64,000 bases of DNA from Ulvibacterium marinum (GTDB lineage Bacteria; Bacteroidota; Bacteroidia; Flavobacteriales; Flavobacteriaceae): positions 1,178,001-1,242,000 of the forward strand of contig NZ_RBCJ01000002.1 in NCBI RefSeq assembly GCF_003626755.1, given 5' to 3'. This document shows, one piece after another, positions 52,618-60,889 of this stretch. Every line of letters starts with the position of its first letter. Within the stretch, counting starts at the first letter, position 1. The notes beneath the pieces were generated by a model. That model had not been told where the DNA came from. It made no database searches and saw nothing but the letters and a program-made list of their open reading frames with translations. The translations under genes were made by a program, and so were the position numbers.

Positions 52618-53703
52618 ATGCGAACACGATTTTTGATTCCTTTACTAGCATTTCTTATTGTTTCCTGTAACCATAATGACGAGGGGATTACTCCTGAAAA
52701 AACTACCTTGGTAGAGTCGGTCTATGCCTCCGCCCTGGTTCAGCCGGACAGTCTCTATGAAGTGTATTCCTCCGTAACCGGTATTTTGGACAAACAGTTG
52801 GTAGAAGAAGGTGATACCGTTTCCAAGGGGCAACCCTTATTCCAAATCTTCAATAAGATGCCCGAACTCAATCGAGAAAATGCGAGGTTGAACTTGCAAT
52901 TGGCACAAGAGGAGTTCAGCGGAAATGCGGCGGTACTTGATGGGCTTGAAAAAGAACTGCATACGGCAAAACTAAAATTTCATAATGACTCCATAAATTT
53001 CATGCGTCAAAAACGCCTTTGGGAGCAACAGATCGGCTCAAATGCCGAGTACGATAACAGGAAACTCCAGTATGAAAGTTCCCATAACAATCTTCAAGTA
53101 CTGCAAAACAGTTATGCGCGTACAAAAAATGACTTACAAACGCGGATGCAACAGGCAAAAAATAATTACCAAACCGCTATTGTAAATACCGGAGATTTTA
53201 CCATAACCAGCAAAATCAATGGAAAGATTTATGCCATTCATAAAAACGAAGGAGAAATCATTACGGCCCAACAGCCATTGGCCAGCATGGGCAAGTCGGC
53301 CGTTTTCATTGTGGAACTTTTAGTGGACGAGGTGGATATTGTAGCACTAAAAAAGGGGCAAAACGTATTGATTACCCTGGACGCCTACTCCAATACGGTC
53401 TTTGAGGGCAAAATAGACAAGATTTATCCTCAAAAGGATGAGCGTACCCAAACCTTTAAGGTAGATGCGGTTTTTAACCAGATGCCCCAAGTACTGTACC
53501 CCGGGCTGGCAGGTGAGGCCAATATCATTGTTGCCCAAAAAGAAAATGTTCTAACCATCCCTCTGGAATATCTTACAGACGACAATATGATTATGACGGA
53601 TGATGGTCTACAAGAGGTAATCCTTGGTATTCGAAATTTGAAAAAGGTAGAAATTCTATCCGGTATTGATGAGCATACCAAAATCTATAAACCCGAACCA
53701 TGA
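52618..53703 (+). CDS. HlyD/MacA-type periplasmic adaptor lipoprotein
   Basis: A protein of 361 residues from the ATG at 52618; an earlier ATG at 52519 overlaps the FNR-type box and lacks a signal peptide, so it is rejected. A lipobox (LLAFLIVSC) is followed by the adaptor layout: a first beta half (YEVYSSVTGILDKQLVEEGDTVSKGQPLF), a coiled-coil hairpin of about 90 residues, the second lipoyl half (SKINGKIYAIHKNEGEIITAQQPL) and beta barrel. It works with the permease and ATPase encoded next (4-base overlap, then 2 bases) to export an unknown substrate. Confidence 0.87.
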   Translation: MRTRFLIPLLAFLIVSCNHNDEGITPEKTTLVESVYASALVQPDSLYEVYSSVTGILDKQLVEEGDTVSKGQPLFQIFNKMPELNRENARLNLQLAQEEFSGNAAVLDGLEKELHTAKLKFHNDSINFMRQKRLWEQQIGSNAEYDNRKLQYESSHNNLQVLQNSYARTKNDLQTRMQQAKNNYQTAIVNTGDFTITSKINGKIYAIHKNEGEIITAQQPLASMGKSAVFIVELLVDEVDIVALKKGQNVLITLDAYSNTVFEGKIDKIYPQKDERTQTFKVDAVFNQMPQVLYPGLAGEANIIVAQKENVLTIPLEYLTDDNMIMTDDGLQEVILGIRNLKKVEILSGIDEHTKIYKPEP

Positions 53704-54962
53704 TCAATTGGAGGGTCATATTGAGCATATCCCGGACGCATTTGCTTACTCGAATTAAACAAACGGCCATTGCTGCATTGGGAGTTACCTTTGGTATAGG
53801 GACATTTATCATTTTGGTCAGTTTCATGACCGGTCTTAATGGGCTTTTGGACGGTTTAATTTTGGACCGCACCCCACATGTACACATTTACAATGAGATA
53901 AAACCATCAGAAAAACAACCGGTAGATCTCTATGAAAAAATAAAAAATAGTTTTACCAAGGTACGATCTATAAAACCCAAACTCACCCAAAGAAAAATCC
54001 ATAATGCCCTACCCCTTATGGACCAGCTCAATAATGATTCCAGAGTAAAGGGAGCCATCCCCCAATTACAGGCCCAAATGTTCTATATCTCAGGTTCTAT
54101 TGAATTGGGAGGAAATCTTGTGGGTATCGATGTTCTAGAAGAGGTACGGCTTTTTAACTTTGGACAATATGTGGTAAAGGGAAGTCCGGAAGCCTTGGAT
54201 AATTTGGACAACGGAATTCTCATTGGTGCCGGGGTGGCCAAAAAAATGTCCCTGGACGTTGGCAATACCGTTCAGATAAGTACCGTCCGGGGCGATCTTT
54301 TCCCTTTAAAGATTGTAGGCATTTATCAAAGCGGCCTTGCCGAGTTGGATAATGTGCAAAGTTTTGCCAATCTTAAGACAACGCAGCGCATTCTTGGGGA
54401 ACCTAGAAATTATTTTACGGACATTAATGTAAAATTACATGACATTGAAGATGCTGTTCCCATGGCCAAACAGATTGAAAAACAGTTTGATCTAACCGCG
54501 GTAGACATTAAAACGGCCAATGCCCAATTTGAAACAGGTACTTCCATTCGAAACCTTATTACCTACGCCGTCTCCATTACACTCCTCATCGTAGCGGGAT
54601 TTGGAATCTACAATATTCTGAATATGCTTATTTATGAGAAGATGAACGATATTGCCATCTTAAAGGCTACAGGCTTTTCCGGTAGGGACGTAAAATATAT
54701 TTTTATCAGCCAAGCAATACTTATAGGTCTGGTAGGCGGTATTTTAGGACTGCTAATTGGCTATGGAATATCCGTGGTCATTGATAATTTACCGTTTGAG
54801 ACAGAGGCATTGCCGACCATAAAGACCTTCCCCGTAAATTATAATCCAGGGTACTACATCATCGGAATCACCTTTGCCATGGTATCCACATTCTTGGCCG
54901 GGTATCTTCCGGCAAGAAAGGCCCAAAAAATAGATCCTGTTGAAATTATAAGAGGACAGTAG
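53700..54962 (+). CDS. MacB/FtsX-type ABC transporter permease
   Basis: A protein of 420 residues. One N-terminal membrane helix (IKQTAIAALGVTFGIGTFIILVSFM) is followed by a large periplasmic domain (about 45-280) and three C-terminal helices (ITLLIVAGFGIYNILNM; ILIGLVGGILGLLIGYGI; YYIIGITFAMVSTFLAGYLPARKAQKIDPVEIIRG). The final PARKAxxIDPVxxIRG is the classical MacB/FtsX ending. It couples through a 4-base overlap to the adaptor gene. Confidence 0.9.
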   Translation: MINWRVILSISRTHLLTRIKQTAIAALGVTFGIGTFIILVSFMTGLNGLLDGLILDRTPHVHIYNEIKPSEKQPVDLYEKIKNSFTKVRSIKPKLTQRKIHNALPLMDQLNNDSRVKGAIPQLQAQMFYISGSIELGGNLVGIDVLEEVRLFNFGQYVVKGSPEALDNLDNGILIGAGVAKKMSLDVGNTVQISTVRGDLFPLKIVGIYQSGLAELDNVQSFANLKTTQRILGEPRNYFTDINVKLHDIEDAVPMAKQIEKQFDLTAVDIKTANAQFETGTSIRNLITYAVSITLLIVAGFGIYNILNMLIYEKMNDIAILKATGFSGRDVKYIFISQAILIGLVGGILGLLIGYGISVVIDNLPFETEALPTIKTFPVNYNPGYYIIGITFAMVSTFLAGYLPARKAQKIDPVEIIRGQ

Positions 54963-54964
54963 CT

Positions 54965-55648
54965 ATGGGGATAGAGAATATTTTGGAGGCAAGGGAGATC
55001 AACAAATATTTTAGGGAACCTGTTTTGTTCCATGTGCTTAAGGATATTAGTTTTGGTATTAAAAATGGGGAGTTCGTCTCCATCATGGGAAAATCCGGTT
55101 GCGGAAAATCCACCTTGCTCTACATCCTATCCACTATGGATACAGATTATGAAGGAGAACTTTTTTTGAACGGAAAAAAAATAACGGGCAAACATCATGA
55201 GGATTTGGCCAAGATCCGTAATCAGAATATCGGTTTTGTTTTCCAGTTCCACTACCTCCTATCCGAATTTACCGTATTGGAGAATGTAATGTTGCCCGCC
55301 AAAAAGTTAGGGTTGAAATCCTTGCAGGAAATAGAGCATGATGCCATGGAAAAATTGAAATTGCTCCATATTGATGACCAGGCCAAAAAGCTGGCTTCCC
55401 GTATCTCAGGAGGTCAAAAACAACGCGTTGCAATAGCACGGGCCTTGATCAATGACCCGGCCATTATTATGGGCGATGAGCCTACGGGGAACCTGGATAG
55501 TCATAATTCCGAAAATGTAATGGATATCTTCAAGGCATTGGCCCAAGAACGTAATTTATCCTTGTTGATAGTTACCCATGATACTGATTTTGCCGAAAAA
55601 ACGGACAGAATCATTGAAATGGGAGATGGCCGGATTTTAAGTTCGTAA
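54965..55648 (+). CDS. ABC transporter ATP-binding protein (MacB/LolD type)
   Basis: A protein of 227 residues with Walker A (GKSGCGKST), Q-loop (GFVFQFHYLLSEFTV), ABC signature (RISGGQKQRVAIARAL), Walker B (PAIIMGDEPTGNLDS) and switch His (VTHD). It powers the adaptor-permease system of the two genes before it, separated by 2 bases. The group includes macrolide/siderophore and lipoprotein carriers. Confidence 0.93.
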   Translation: MGIENILEAREINKYFREPVLFHVLKDISFGIKNGEFVSIMGKSGCGKSTLLYILSTMDTDYEGELFLNGKKITGKHHEDLAKIRNQNIGFVFQFHYLLSEFTVLENVMLPAKKLGLKSLQEIEHDAMEKLKLLHIDDQAKKLASRISGGQKQRVAIARALINDPAIIMGDEPTGNLDSHNSENVMDIFKALAQERNLSLLIVTHDTDFAEKTDRIIEMGDGRILSS

Positions 55649-55679
55649 GGTTTCCACAGACTATTGACGTAGCGGTTCC

Positions 55680-56792
55680 CTAGCCCTTGGAAGGGGGTAA
55701 ATTAAAATCCATACGGAACAGTTGAATGGCCTTCGTTTTTCCTTTCAAAATCAAACTACCGATTTTGGTAAACAAAAAAGCATCACTTTTGGGCAATACT
55801 TTTATCAAATCATTTGAAACCAAGGTTTTTGCATTGTAGGTATTACATTCTTCCTGAATGCGAGCGGTTGTATTCAATGTGTCTCCCGTGTAAATGATGT
55901 CTTTTTTAATAATCCCGATTTCCCCAACCGTAACCTTCCCAATATGATAGCCCGCCTTAAAACCAGGGACTACACCAAACCGCTTTCTATAATAGGCGCT
56001 TCTTTCTTTGAATCTGTTGTCTATTTTTCGAAAACACTCCAAACAGTTGTTATTGTACGATCCATTCTTTAATGACCAGGATACTACTATTTCATCGCCG
56101 ACATATTGATAGATTTCCCCCAGAGTCTCCAAAATGGGATTTGTCATATCTGCATAGTACATTTTTAGGAGGGTAAAATATTCCAGATGTCCCAACTGCT
56201 CCGCAATGAATGTAGAGGATTTCATATCCAAAAACATGAAGATCCTTTTTTCTTCCCTGGGTTTATGATACTTCCCCAAGGAATAATTATAAATAGCTCC
56301 ATTGCCCAAATAGGCATTTACCTCTGAATAAAATAGGGCAACATCCAAAGCCGCACCCGCATAGATAATCACGCTCCAAAATGCGAAATCCCCAACAAAC
56401 TGAGATACATTTTCCAAAGCTATTGGGTCGTAAATAGGTATCCCAAGGCGACGTGCATTGGTTATTAATGACAATAAAATCAAGAATAAAATTAGGAATA
56501 GAAGATAGAAAACACTTTTGAATAAAATCTTCACCCAAAACCTATTCTTTGCAAAACGTTTTCTTAACCAAGTAACCTCAATCCATCCTTGCACGAGGCC
56601 ACCAAAAAAACTGCCCACACCAATATAAATCAAGGCGTTTTGAAAATCATACGCCACTCCCGTACTTGGATATTCAATTAGTCTGCCCAAAATACCCTTT
56701 TCCAAAAGAGCATAAATCAGCCCAAAAGTCAACCATATGAGTCCAAAAGCCAAAGTTTGCCTAAAATATCGTTTGTACTTTGGATGAACCAT
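55680..56792 (-). CDS. Membrane-bound class III adenylate/guanylate cyclase-like protein
   Basis: A protein of 370 residues with four N-terminal membrane segments (LAFGLIWLTFGLIYALLE; ALIYIGVGSFFGGLVQGWI; SVFYLLFLILFLILLSLI; FAFWSVIIYAGAALDVALF) and a C-terminal class III cyclase domain (about 185-355). The metal Asp residues in FLDMKSST and YVGDEIV are present, as are Asn and Arg in GDTLNTTARIQ. The Lys that selects adenine (before -GD-) appears replaced by Gln, so substrate and activity are uncertain. It is encoded among Crp-type regulation genes. Confidence 0.8.
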   Translation of the reverse strand: MVHPKYKRYFRQTLAFGLIWLTFGLIYALLEKGILGRLIEYPSTGVAYDFQNALIYIGVGSFFGGLVQGWIEVTWLRKRFAKNRFWVKILFKSVFYLLFLILFLILLSLITNARRLGIPIYDPIALENVSQFVGDFAFWSVIIYAGAALDVALFYSEVNAYLGNGAIYNYSLGKYHKPREEKRIFMFLDMKSSTFIAEQLGHLEYFTLLKMYYADMTNPILETLGEIYQYVGDEIVVSWSLKNGSYNNNCLECFRKIDNRFKERSAYYRKRFGVVPGFKAGYHIGKVTVGEIGIIKKDIIYTGDTLNTTARIQEECNTYNAKTLVSNDLIKVLPKSDAFLFTKIGSLILKGKTKAIQLFRMDFNLPPSKG

Positions 56793-56846
56793 ACGCTAAA
56801 TGTAAAAAAATAAAGAGTAGGTCTAGGGAAATCATGATGTGCATCC

Positions 56847-56889
56847 TGACAAAAGTCATATTAATCCTATACTATCTTCCCTACTTTTA
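56847..56889 (+). promoter_or_regulatory. FNR-type box plus -7 element of helical paralog D
   Basis: TGAC-AAAA-GTCA at 56847-56858 (a perfect palindrome apart from the AAAA spacer) and TACTTTTA at 56882-56889. Centres are 33 bp apart. The element lies inside what would be the N-terminus if the upstream ATG at 56839 were used, which rules that start out. Confidence 0.76.
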
Positions 56890-56910
56890 AATAATTCAAA
56901 AAACAAGACC

Positions 56911-57360
56911 ATGGGAAATTTTCGAAGCAGACCAAAAGGTGATTATATACAAAATACCAATTGGCAGGAACTCTATGTATTAACGGAGCACTGGAAATCC
57001 GACCTACTTTTTTACAAGGATGATTTAAAATTTCTGCATAAACTATTACAGCGGTACTTTATCTGGATTACCAAAGAGGAAAATCTCGATGCCGTAAGGA
57101 ATCTAGGACAAGGTATCTTAGGTGATTCAAAAACCTGCAATGATCTTTTGAGCAAGATTAAGGAACATCTTTCCCATTTGGCCAATATCATGGACGAGCC
57201 ATTTAAGAATGATGCCCATGAGTTCCGCACCGAACACGAAGAATTGGAAGACCATATTTCCCAATTTATAAAAGGTGTACGGGAAAACAGAAAAAAAGTG
57301 TTTACATTAACGGAACATGTTCTGGATAGTGAACATTTAGAGCATTTGTTACAACGCTAA
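56911..57360 (+). CDS. Helical stress-island protein, paralog D
   Basis: A protein of 149 residues from the ATG at 56911, consistent with the lengths of paralogs A and B. After a short basic start (MGNFRSRPKGDY) the family motif begins at HWKSDLLFYKDD (residues about 29-50) and the H-x3-L element is EHLSHLANIM. No signal peptide. It is convergent with the ROK kinase gene, with 13 bases between stops. Function unknown. Confidence 0.72.
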   Translation: MGNFRSRPKGDYIQNTNWQELYVLTEHWKSDLLFYKDDLKFLHKLLQRYFIWITKEENLDAVRNLGQGILGDSKTCNDLLSKIKEHLSHLANIMDEPFKNDAHEFRTEHEELEDHISQFIKGVRENRKKVFTLTEHVLDSEHLEHLLQR

Positions 57361-57373
57361 TCTTTTACTAACA

Positions 57374-58330
57374 CTATAACAACGCCAGTGCTGCCGGTCC
57401 TAAAACGGAATGTGTACTGGGTGCATTATAGATCAACACCTTTATTTTGTTTCGGTAGGCGTTAAAAAGGTTATGTTCCATGCTGGCAATGGTAGGATTT
57501 AATAGAATATCCCCTGCTTTGCTAAGTCCCCCGGATAGGATTATCGCCTCGGGATCCAGATGAGCGGCTATGTCCGCCATCTTATTGCCCAGGGTAAAGC
57601 CAGTCCGTTCAAAAGCTTCCAAGGCCACAGGATCCCCTTCCAGGGCCGCATCCGCAATCATTATCCCGGTCATTTCGTCAAAACTGACCCCCCGTAATGG
57701 CGAATCCTCGGTCATATCGGCCAGAAGTTCAAAAACGGTTCGCTTTATCCCGGTTACCGAGGCGTAGGTCTCCAAGCAGCCCTGTAAACCGCAATTACAA
57801 TGTCTACCATTGGGATCCACATTTACATGGCCTAGTTCCGCGGCCATGGCATGTGCTCCCAATAAAAGTTTGCCGTTTATGATAATACCGCTTCCTAACC
57901 CTGTCCCCAAGGTAAGTGCCACAAAATTCTTCATCCCCTTGGCCGGACCAAATTGTAAATGGCCCAATGCTGCAGCATTGGCATCATTGGCAATGGTAAC
58001 CGGCAAATCAAAAACCTTTTCTACAGACTTCACCAAGGGAATAATATCGCCCCATTTGAGGTTGGGCGGGTATTCTATATTCCCGGTAAGGGAATTGGCA
58101 TTAGGAGCGCCTACCCCTATGGCCACGATTTCCGGTAATTCCTTAACTTGAGATTTTAGGCTTTCGATTTCCTGCTCCAGGTTTTCCATAAAAACAGAAA
58201 AAGGCTCCTTCGCGCCCGTTCTAAACTCTTTGGAAGCCAAAATTTTGCCTTCTTTGGTAACCAGGCCTACTTTGGTATAGGTACCTCCAATATCTATGCC
58301 CCAAACTGCCATACTTTTCCCTTTCTCCAT
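57374..58330 (-). CDS. ROK-family sugar kinase (glucokinase-like)
   Basis: A protein of 318 residues from the ATG at 58330 (GTG three bases upstream, or ATG at MAVWG, are alternatives). Motifs: WGIDIGGTYTKVGLV (phosphate-1), the ROK zinc motif C-x-C-G-x2-G-C-x-E in HCNCGLQGCLETY, LGTGLGSGIIING, and ANDANAAALGH with the catalytic Asp. It phosphorylates glucose or an aminosugar. An FNR-type box stands upstream, suggesting that sugar use is tied to the same stress program. Confidence 0.88.
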   Translation of the reverse strand: MEKGKSMAVWGIDIGGTYTKVGLVTKEGKILASKEFRTGAKEPFSVFMENLEQEIESLKSQVKELPEIVAIGVGAPNANSLTGNIEYPPNLKWGDIIPLVKSVEKVFDLPVTIANDANAAALGHLQFGPAKGMKNFVALTLGTGLGSGIIINGKLLLGAHAMAAELGHVNVDPNGRHCNCGLQGCLETYASVTGIKRTVFELLADMTEDSPLRGVSFDEMTGIMIADAALEGDPVALEAFERTGFTLGNKMADIAAHLDPEAIILSGGLSKAGDILLNPTIASMEHNLFNAYRNKIKVLIYNAPSTHSVLGPAALALL

Positions 58331-58348
58331 CACAGTATATGTTTACCA

Positions 58349-58391
58349 CAAATCAAGACAAATAAAAAATGAATCTGGCTGATATTTATCA
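58349..58391 (-). promoter_or_regulatory. FNR-type box plus -7 element of the ROK kinase gene
   Basis: TGAT-ATTT-ATCA at 58380-58391; minus-strand TTGATTTG at 58349-58356 (one mismatch to TAnnTTTG). Centres are 33 bp apart. The -7 ends 19 bases before the ATG. Confidence 0.66.
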
Positions 58392-58576
58392 TTTCAAAAG
58401 AATTGTTTATCAAATAATTTAAACCACATATATTCAAAAGTATGAAACGACCTCTGTGAAAACTAAGGCTTGGGTACAAAAACTGAAATTGGAAAATTGC
58501 AAACATTTTTTTTAATTTCATCGAATTCTTGAAAAAATAGTTGCAACCATTACATTCATTTCTAAAATTGGATTCT

Positions 58577-58984
58577 ATGTCATATCAGGAAAATATTCAG
58601 AACGAAATGTATCAAAACTTGGGCAAACTTTTCTATGCCGTTGCCATGGCGGACAAAAATGTAAGGCCTAGGGAAGTGACAGCACTACGGGAAGCTGTAC
58701 GCGAACAATGGTTAGATGTAGACGACGTAGAGGATGAATTTGGAACCGATGCCGCATATCAAATTGAAATTGTATTTGATTGGTTACAAAACGAACAATC
58801 AGATGGTGATACGTACTTCATGGAATTCAAATATTTCTTCAAGGAACATCGTTCCTTGTTTACAAAAAAAATACGCGAACAAATCTATAAAACCGCCAGG
58901 ACCATTGCTATTTCCTTTGCAGGCGCCAATAAGTCCGAACTTGTTCTCCTTTCTAAATTGAAAATGTTGCTGAAGCAGGAATAA
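58577..58984 (+). CDS. TerB-like helical protein of unknown function
   Basis: A protein of 135 residues from the ATG at 58577; an upstream TTG at 58541 is less likely. The sequence NLGKLFYAVAMADKNVRPREVTALREAV has the alpha-helical pattern with an acidic loop seen in TerB-like domains, followed by a second helical half (YFFKEHRSLFTKKIREQIYKTARTIA). No box of the island type was found upstream. It lies between the ROK gene and usp6, which are on the other strand. Confidence 0.6.
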   Translation: MSYQENIQNEMYQNLGKLFYAVAMADKNVRPREVTALREAVREQWLDVDDVEDEFGTDAAYQIEIVFDWLQNEQSDGDTYFMEFKYFFKEHRSLFTKKIREQIYKTARTIAISFAGANKSELVLLSKLKMLLKQE

Positions 58985-58999
58985 ACCCAAAAATATATT

Positions 59000-59836
59000 T
59001 TAGATTTTAAAGGTCATTACCGGCAATCGGGCTCTATTGGCCAAATCCTCCCCTATACTTCCCTGAAAAAAATGGGACAGACCCCTGCGACCATGGGTAG
59101 GAATGGCAATCAAGTCCGCACCACATTCCTCGGCATAATTATACAGACCTTCTTCCGTACTGTAATCGTTCCTATGTTTTACATGTATATGGCTGGGAAC
59201 ATCCCCGTGATGCGCCACACGTAAAAACGAATCCTTTTCTTGAGCTATTTCATCCGTACTTTTAAAATGGACATGGGGCAAGTTTATGTATACCAGATGG
59301 ACCTGTGCGTTCCAAGGCCCGAACATTTGCAGGGCCTTGTGGTAGGCTGGCACACCCTCTATCCTAAAATCACAGGCAAAAACGACCTTGTCCACTTTAA
59401 AATCTGGAATACGCTCCTTAATAACAAGAACGGGAACATTCGAAGTCCGTACTACCTTTTCCGTATTGGAACCTACAAAAAACTTTCCCAAACCACCTGT
59501 CCCATGTGAGCCCATTACGATTAAATCGGCCTTTTGCTCAAGGGCAACCTTATTCAGCTCCTCAAAAATCTTATAGTTCTGCACCATCTCAGTCACTTTG
59601 AGACCCTTGAGATAATCCTTGTCCAAAAACTCGGCAAACCTTTTTTTGGCAAGCATCATATAATACTTGGCTTCCATAAACTCCTGTGCCTCATTCTTGG
59701 TAAGGATAGCTTCCGATAATCCCAACATATGTAGTAAAAGAATACTCGCTCCCGAATCCTTGGCCAAAGTGGCGGCCACCTCCAATGCATAGGCGGAACA
59801 TTCCGAAAAATCTATGGGTACCAGAATCCTATTCAT
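59000..59836 (-). CDS. Universal stress protein 6 (tandem UspA domains)
   Basis: A protein of 278 residues. Unlike usp1-usp5, both domains keep the nucleotide motif: VMGSHGTGGLGKFFVGSN in domain 1 and IPTHGRRGLSHFFQGS in domain 2. It starts 34 bases after the hibernation factor stop and is probably co-transcribed with it. The difference from the others suggests an older, canonical type versus a diverged tandem set. Confidence 0.92.
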   Translation of the reverse strand: MNRILVPIDFSECSAYALEVAATLAKDSGASILLLHMLGLSEAILTKNEAQEFMEAKYYMMLAKKRFAEFLDKDYLKGLKVTEMVQNYKIFEELNKVALEQKADLIVMGSHGTGGLGKFFVGSNTEKVVRTSNVPVLVIKERIPDFKVDKVVFACDFRIEGVPAYHKALQMFGPWNAQVHLVYINLPHVHFKSTDEIAQEKDSFLRVAHHGDVPSHIHVKHRNDYSTEEGLYNYAEECGADLIAIPTHGRRGLSHFFQGSIGEDLANRARLPVMTFKI

Positions 59837-59870
59837 CTATTTTAATCATTGAAAATACAGTGTATACTTG

Positions 59871-60170
59871 CTAATGTTTCTGAAAAGTGGATTTTCTCTT
59901 GCTCAATTGCTTTTCCAATTCCTTAATGGTGGAAGCAGCTGCCTTTTCAAAGTCGTCCTCATTGGATTTTGCAAAAATCCTGGGGCCCGGGGCACTGAGC
60001 TCCATTTCACAAATCTTTCCTTTTCCAGTAGGGTTTTTTTCTTGTTTAAACTGGACTTGGGCTCTAATAATCCAGTCATATTTTCTGGCAAGTGTATTTA
60101 ACTTTTTGGAAACAAGTGCTTCCATGGCCTCACTAGTAGGCATTTGGATAAATTGAACATCAATAGTCAT
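59871..60170 (-). CDS. hpf: Ribosome hibernation-promoting factor (HPF/RaiA type)
   Basis: A protein of 99 residues, the short HPF type. It has the beta-alpha-beta-beta-beta-alpha pattern: MTIDVQFIQMPTSEAMEALVSKKLNTLARKYD, VQFKQEKNPTGKGKICEMELSAPGPRIFAKSNEDDFEKAAASTIKELEKQL. The KLxxL-type end and AxxSxxDDFExA are typical. HPF binds the decoding site and makes ribosomes dormant under stress or starvation. Its own FNR-type box supports coupling to the stress regulon. Confidence 0.9.
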   Translation of the reverse strand: MTIDVQFIQMPTSEAMEALVSKKLNTLARKYDWIIRAQVQFKQEKNPTGKGKICEMELSAPGPRIFAKSNEDDFEKAAASTIKELEKQLSKRKSTFQKH

Positions 60171-60194
60171 TACAAATCAAATTTATAGTTACCC

Positions 60195-60237
60195 TAAAGC
60201 TAGAGCTATGGCTCGATTTAAATCATGATAAAAATCA
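60195..60237 (-). promoter_or_regulatory. FNR-type box plus -7 element of the hpf-usp6 operon
   Basis: TGAT-AAAA-ATCA at 60226-60237; minus-strand TAGCTTTA at 60195-60202, the same octamer as before usp5. Centres are 33 bp apart. The -7 ends 25 bases before the hpf ATG. No -33 TTG is seen. Confidence 0.76.
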
Positions 60238-60387
60238 GTATTTCAAATCCAGTCTAAACGAACCGGGGCAAACAGACCATATATCGATAAACAAAAAGAG
60301 TACTGAACTTCCATCGCATTCTTATGATACACCTTCATTGCATTTCCGCTTTAACGATAGAATTTATTCCGGGATCAATAGAATACA

Positions 60388-60568
60388 TTAATCAAAAGAC
60401 CGGGGTACGGCAAGCATCCCGGTCTTTATTACAGTATCGTAAGTATTCATGGACGCAGGTCGTAATACCGTACATACTTCCATCGCTGAAACGTATATGC
60501 TATTTACAATACCTTGGAATACTCCCGATTACCGTATCCTTTTAACTATTTGGAAATTTTCCTATTTA
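60388..60568 (-). ncRNA. Candidate stress-induced small RNA
   Basis: A complete box and a perfect -7 element (60574-60616) point leftward into a gene-free stretch of about 720 bases. Transcription from about 60568 would reach a 10-bp stem with a 13-base loop (AAAGACCGGG at 60395-60404 and CCCGGTCTTT at 60418-60427), followed on the minus strand by a T-rich tail, giving an RNA of about 170-180 bases. GAATAC (60381-60386) and GTATTC (60443-60448) could extend the stem. A 31-codon frame (60483 to 60388) overlaps the hairpin and is the alternative reading. The rest of the 60171-60889 gap holds only the boxes and nothing else recognisable. Confidence 0.45.
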
Positions 60569-60573
60569 ATGCC

Positions 60574-60616
60574 CAAAAATAATTTGAAGCAAATACAATT
60601 GAAATGACTTTGATCA
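60574..60616 (-). promoter_or_regulatory. FNR-type box plus perfect -7 element facing no annotated gene
   Basis: TGAC-TTTG-ATCA at 60605-60616; minus-strand TATTTTTG at 60574-60581, a full match to TAnnTTTG. Centres are 33 bp apart. Directed at the candidate small RNA. Confidence 0.65.
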
Positions 60617-60777
60617 GGTTATCCAGAAAACATTTAAAAAATCCTTTAAGTATTTCGATAGCTTTGCTGCCTCTCTTTCAAATACTACTGCGTTGACCCG
60701 TACAATATCCATATTTTTCATCTTACTAGTATTTTTTATATCCAGAATGGAAATAATCTGTTCATAGAATAGAATAA

Positions 60778-60820
60778 TGACAAAAGTCATTTATCCCTAC
60801 TATTTTGGAATCTATTTTTA
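60778..60820 (+). promoter_or_regulatory. FNR-type box plus -7 element of the ClbS/DfsB-like gene
   Basis: TGAC-AAAA-GTCA at 60778-60789 (identical 12-mer to the one before paralog D) and TATTTTTA at 60813-60820. Centres are 33 bp apart. The leader to the ATG is about 60 bases. Confidence 0.74.
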
Positions 60821-60889
60821 TGTTTCCCAATGGACCGATAGATCGCTTTTCGAATATTCTTAATCGATTCTGTCCTAAAATGAAACATT

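Noticed and set aside
60324-60545. 73-codon open frame on the plus strand
   Set aside because: Crosses the 10-bp hairpin, has no recognisable domain or promoter, and lies opposite the candidate small RNA.
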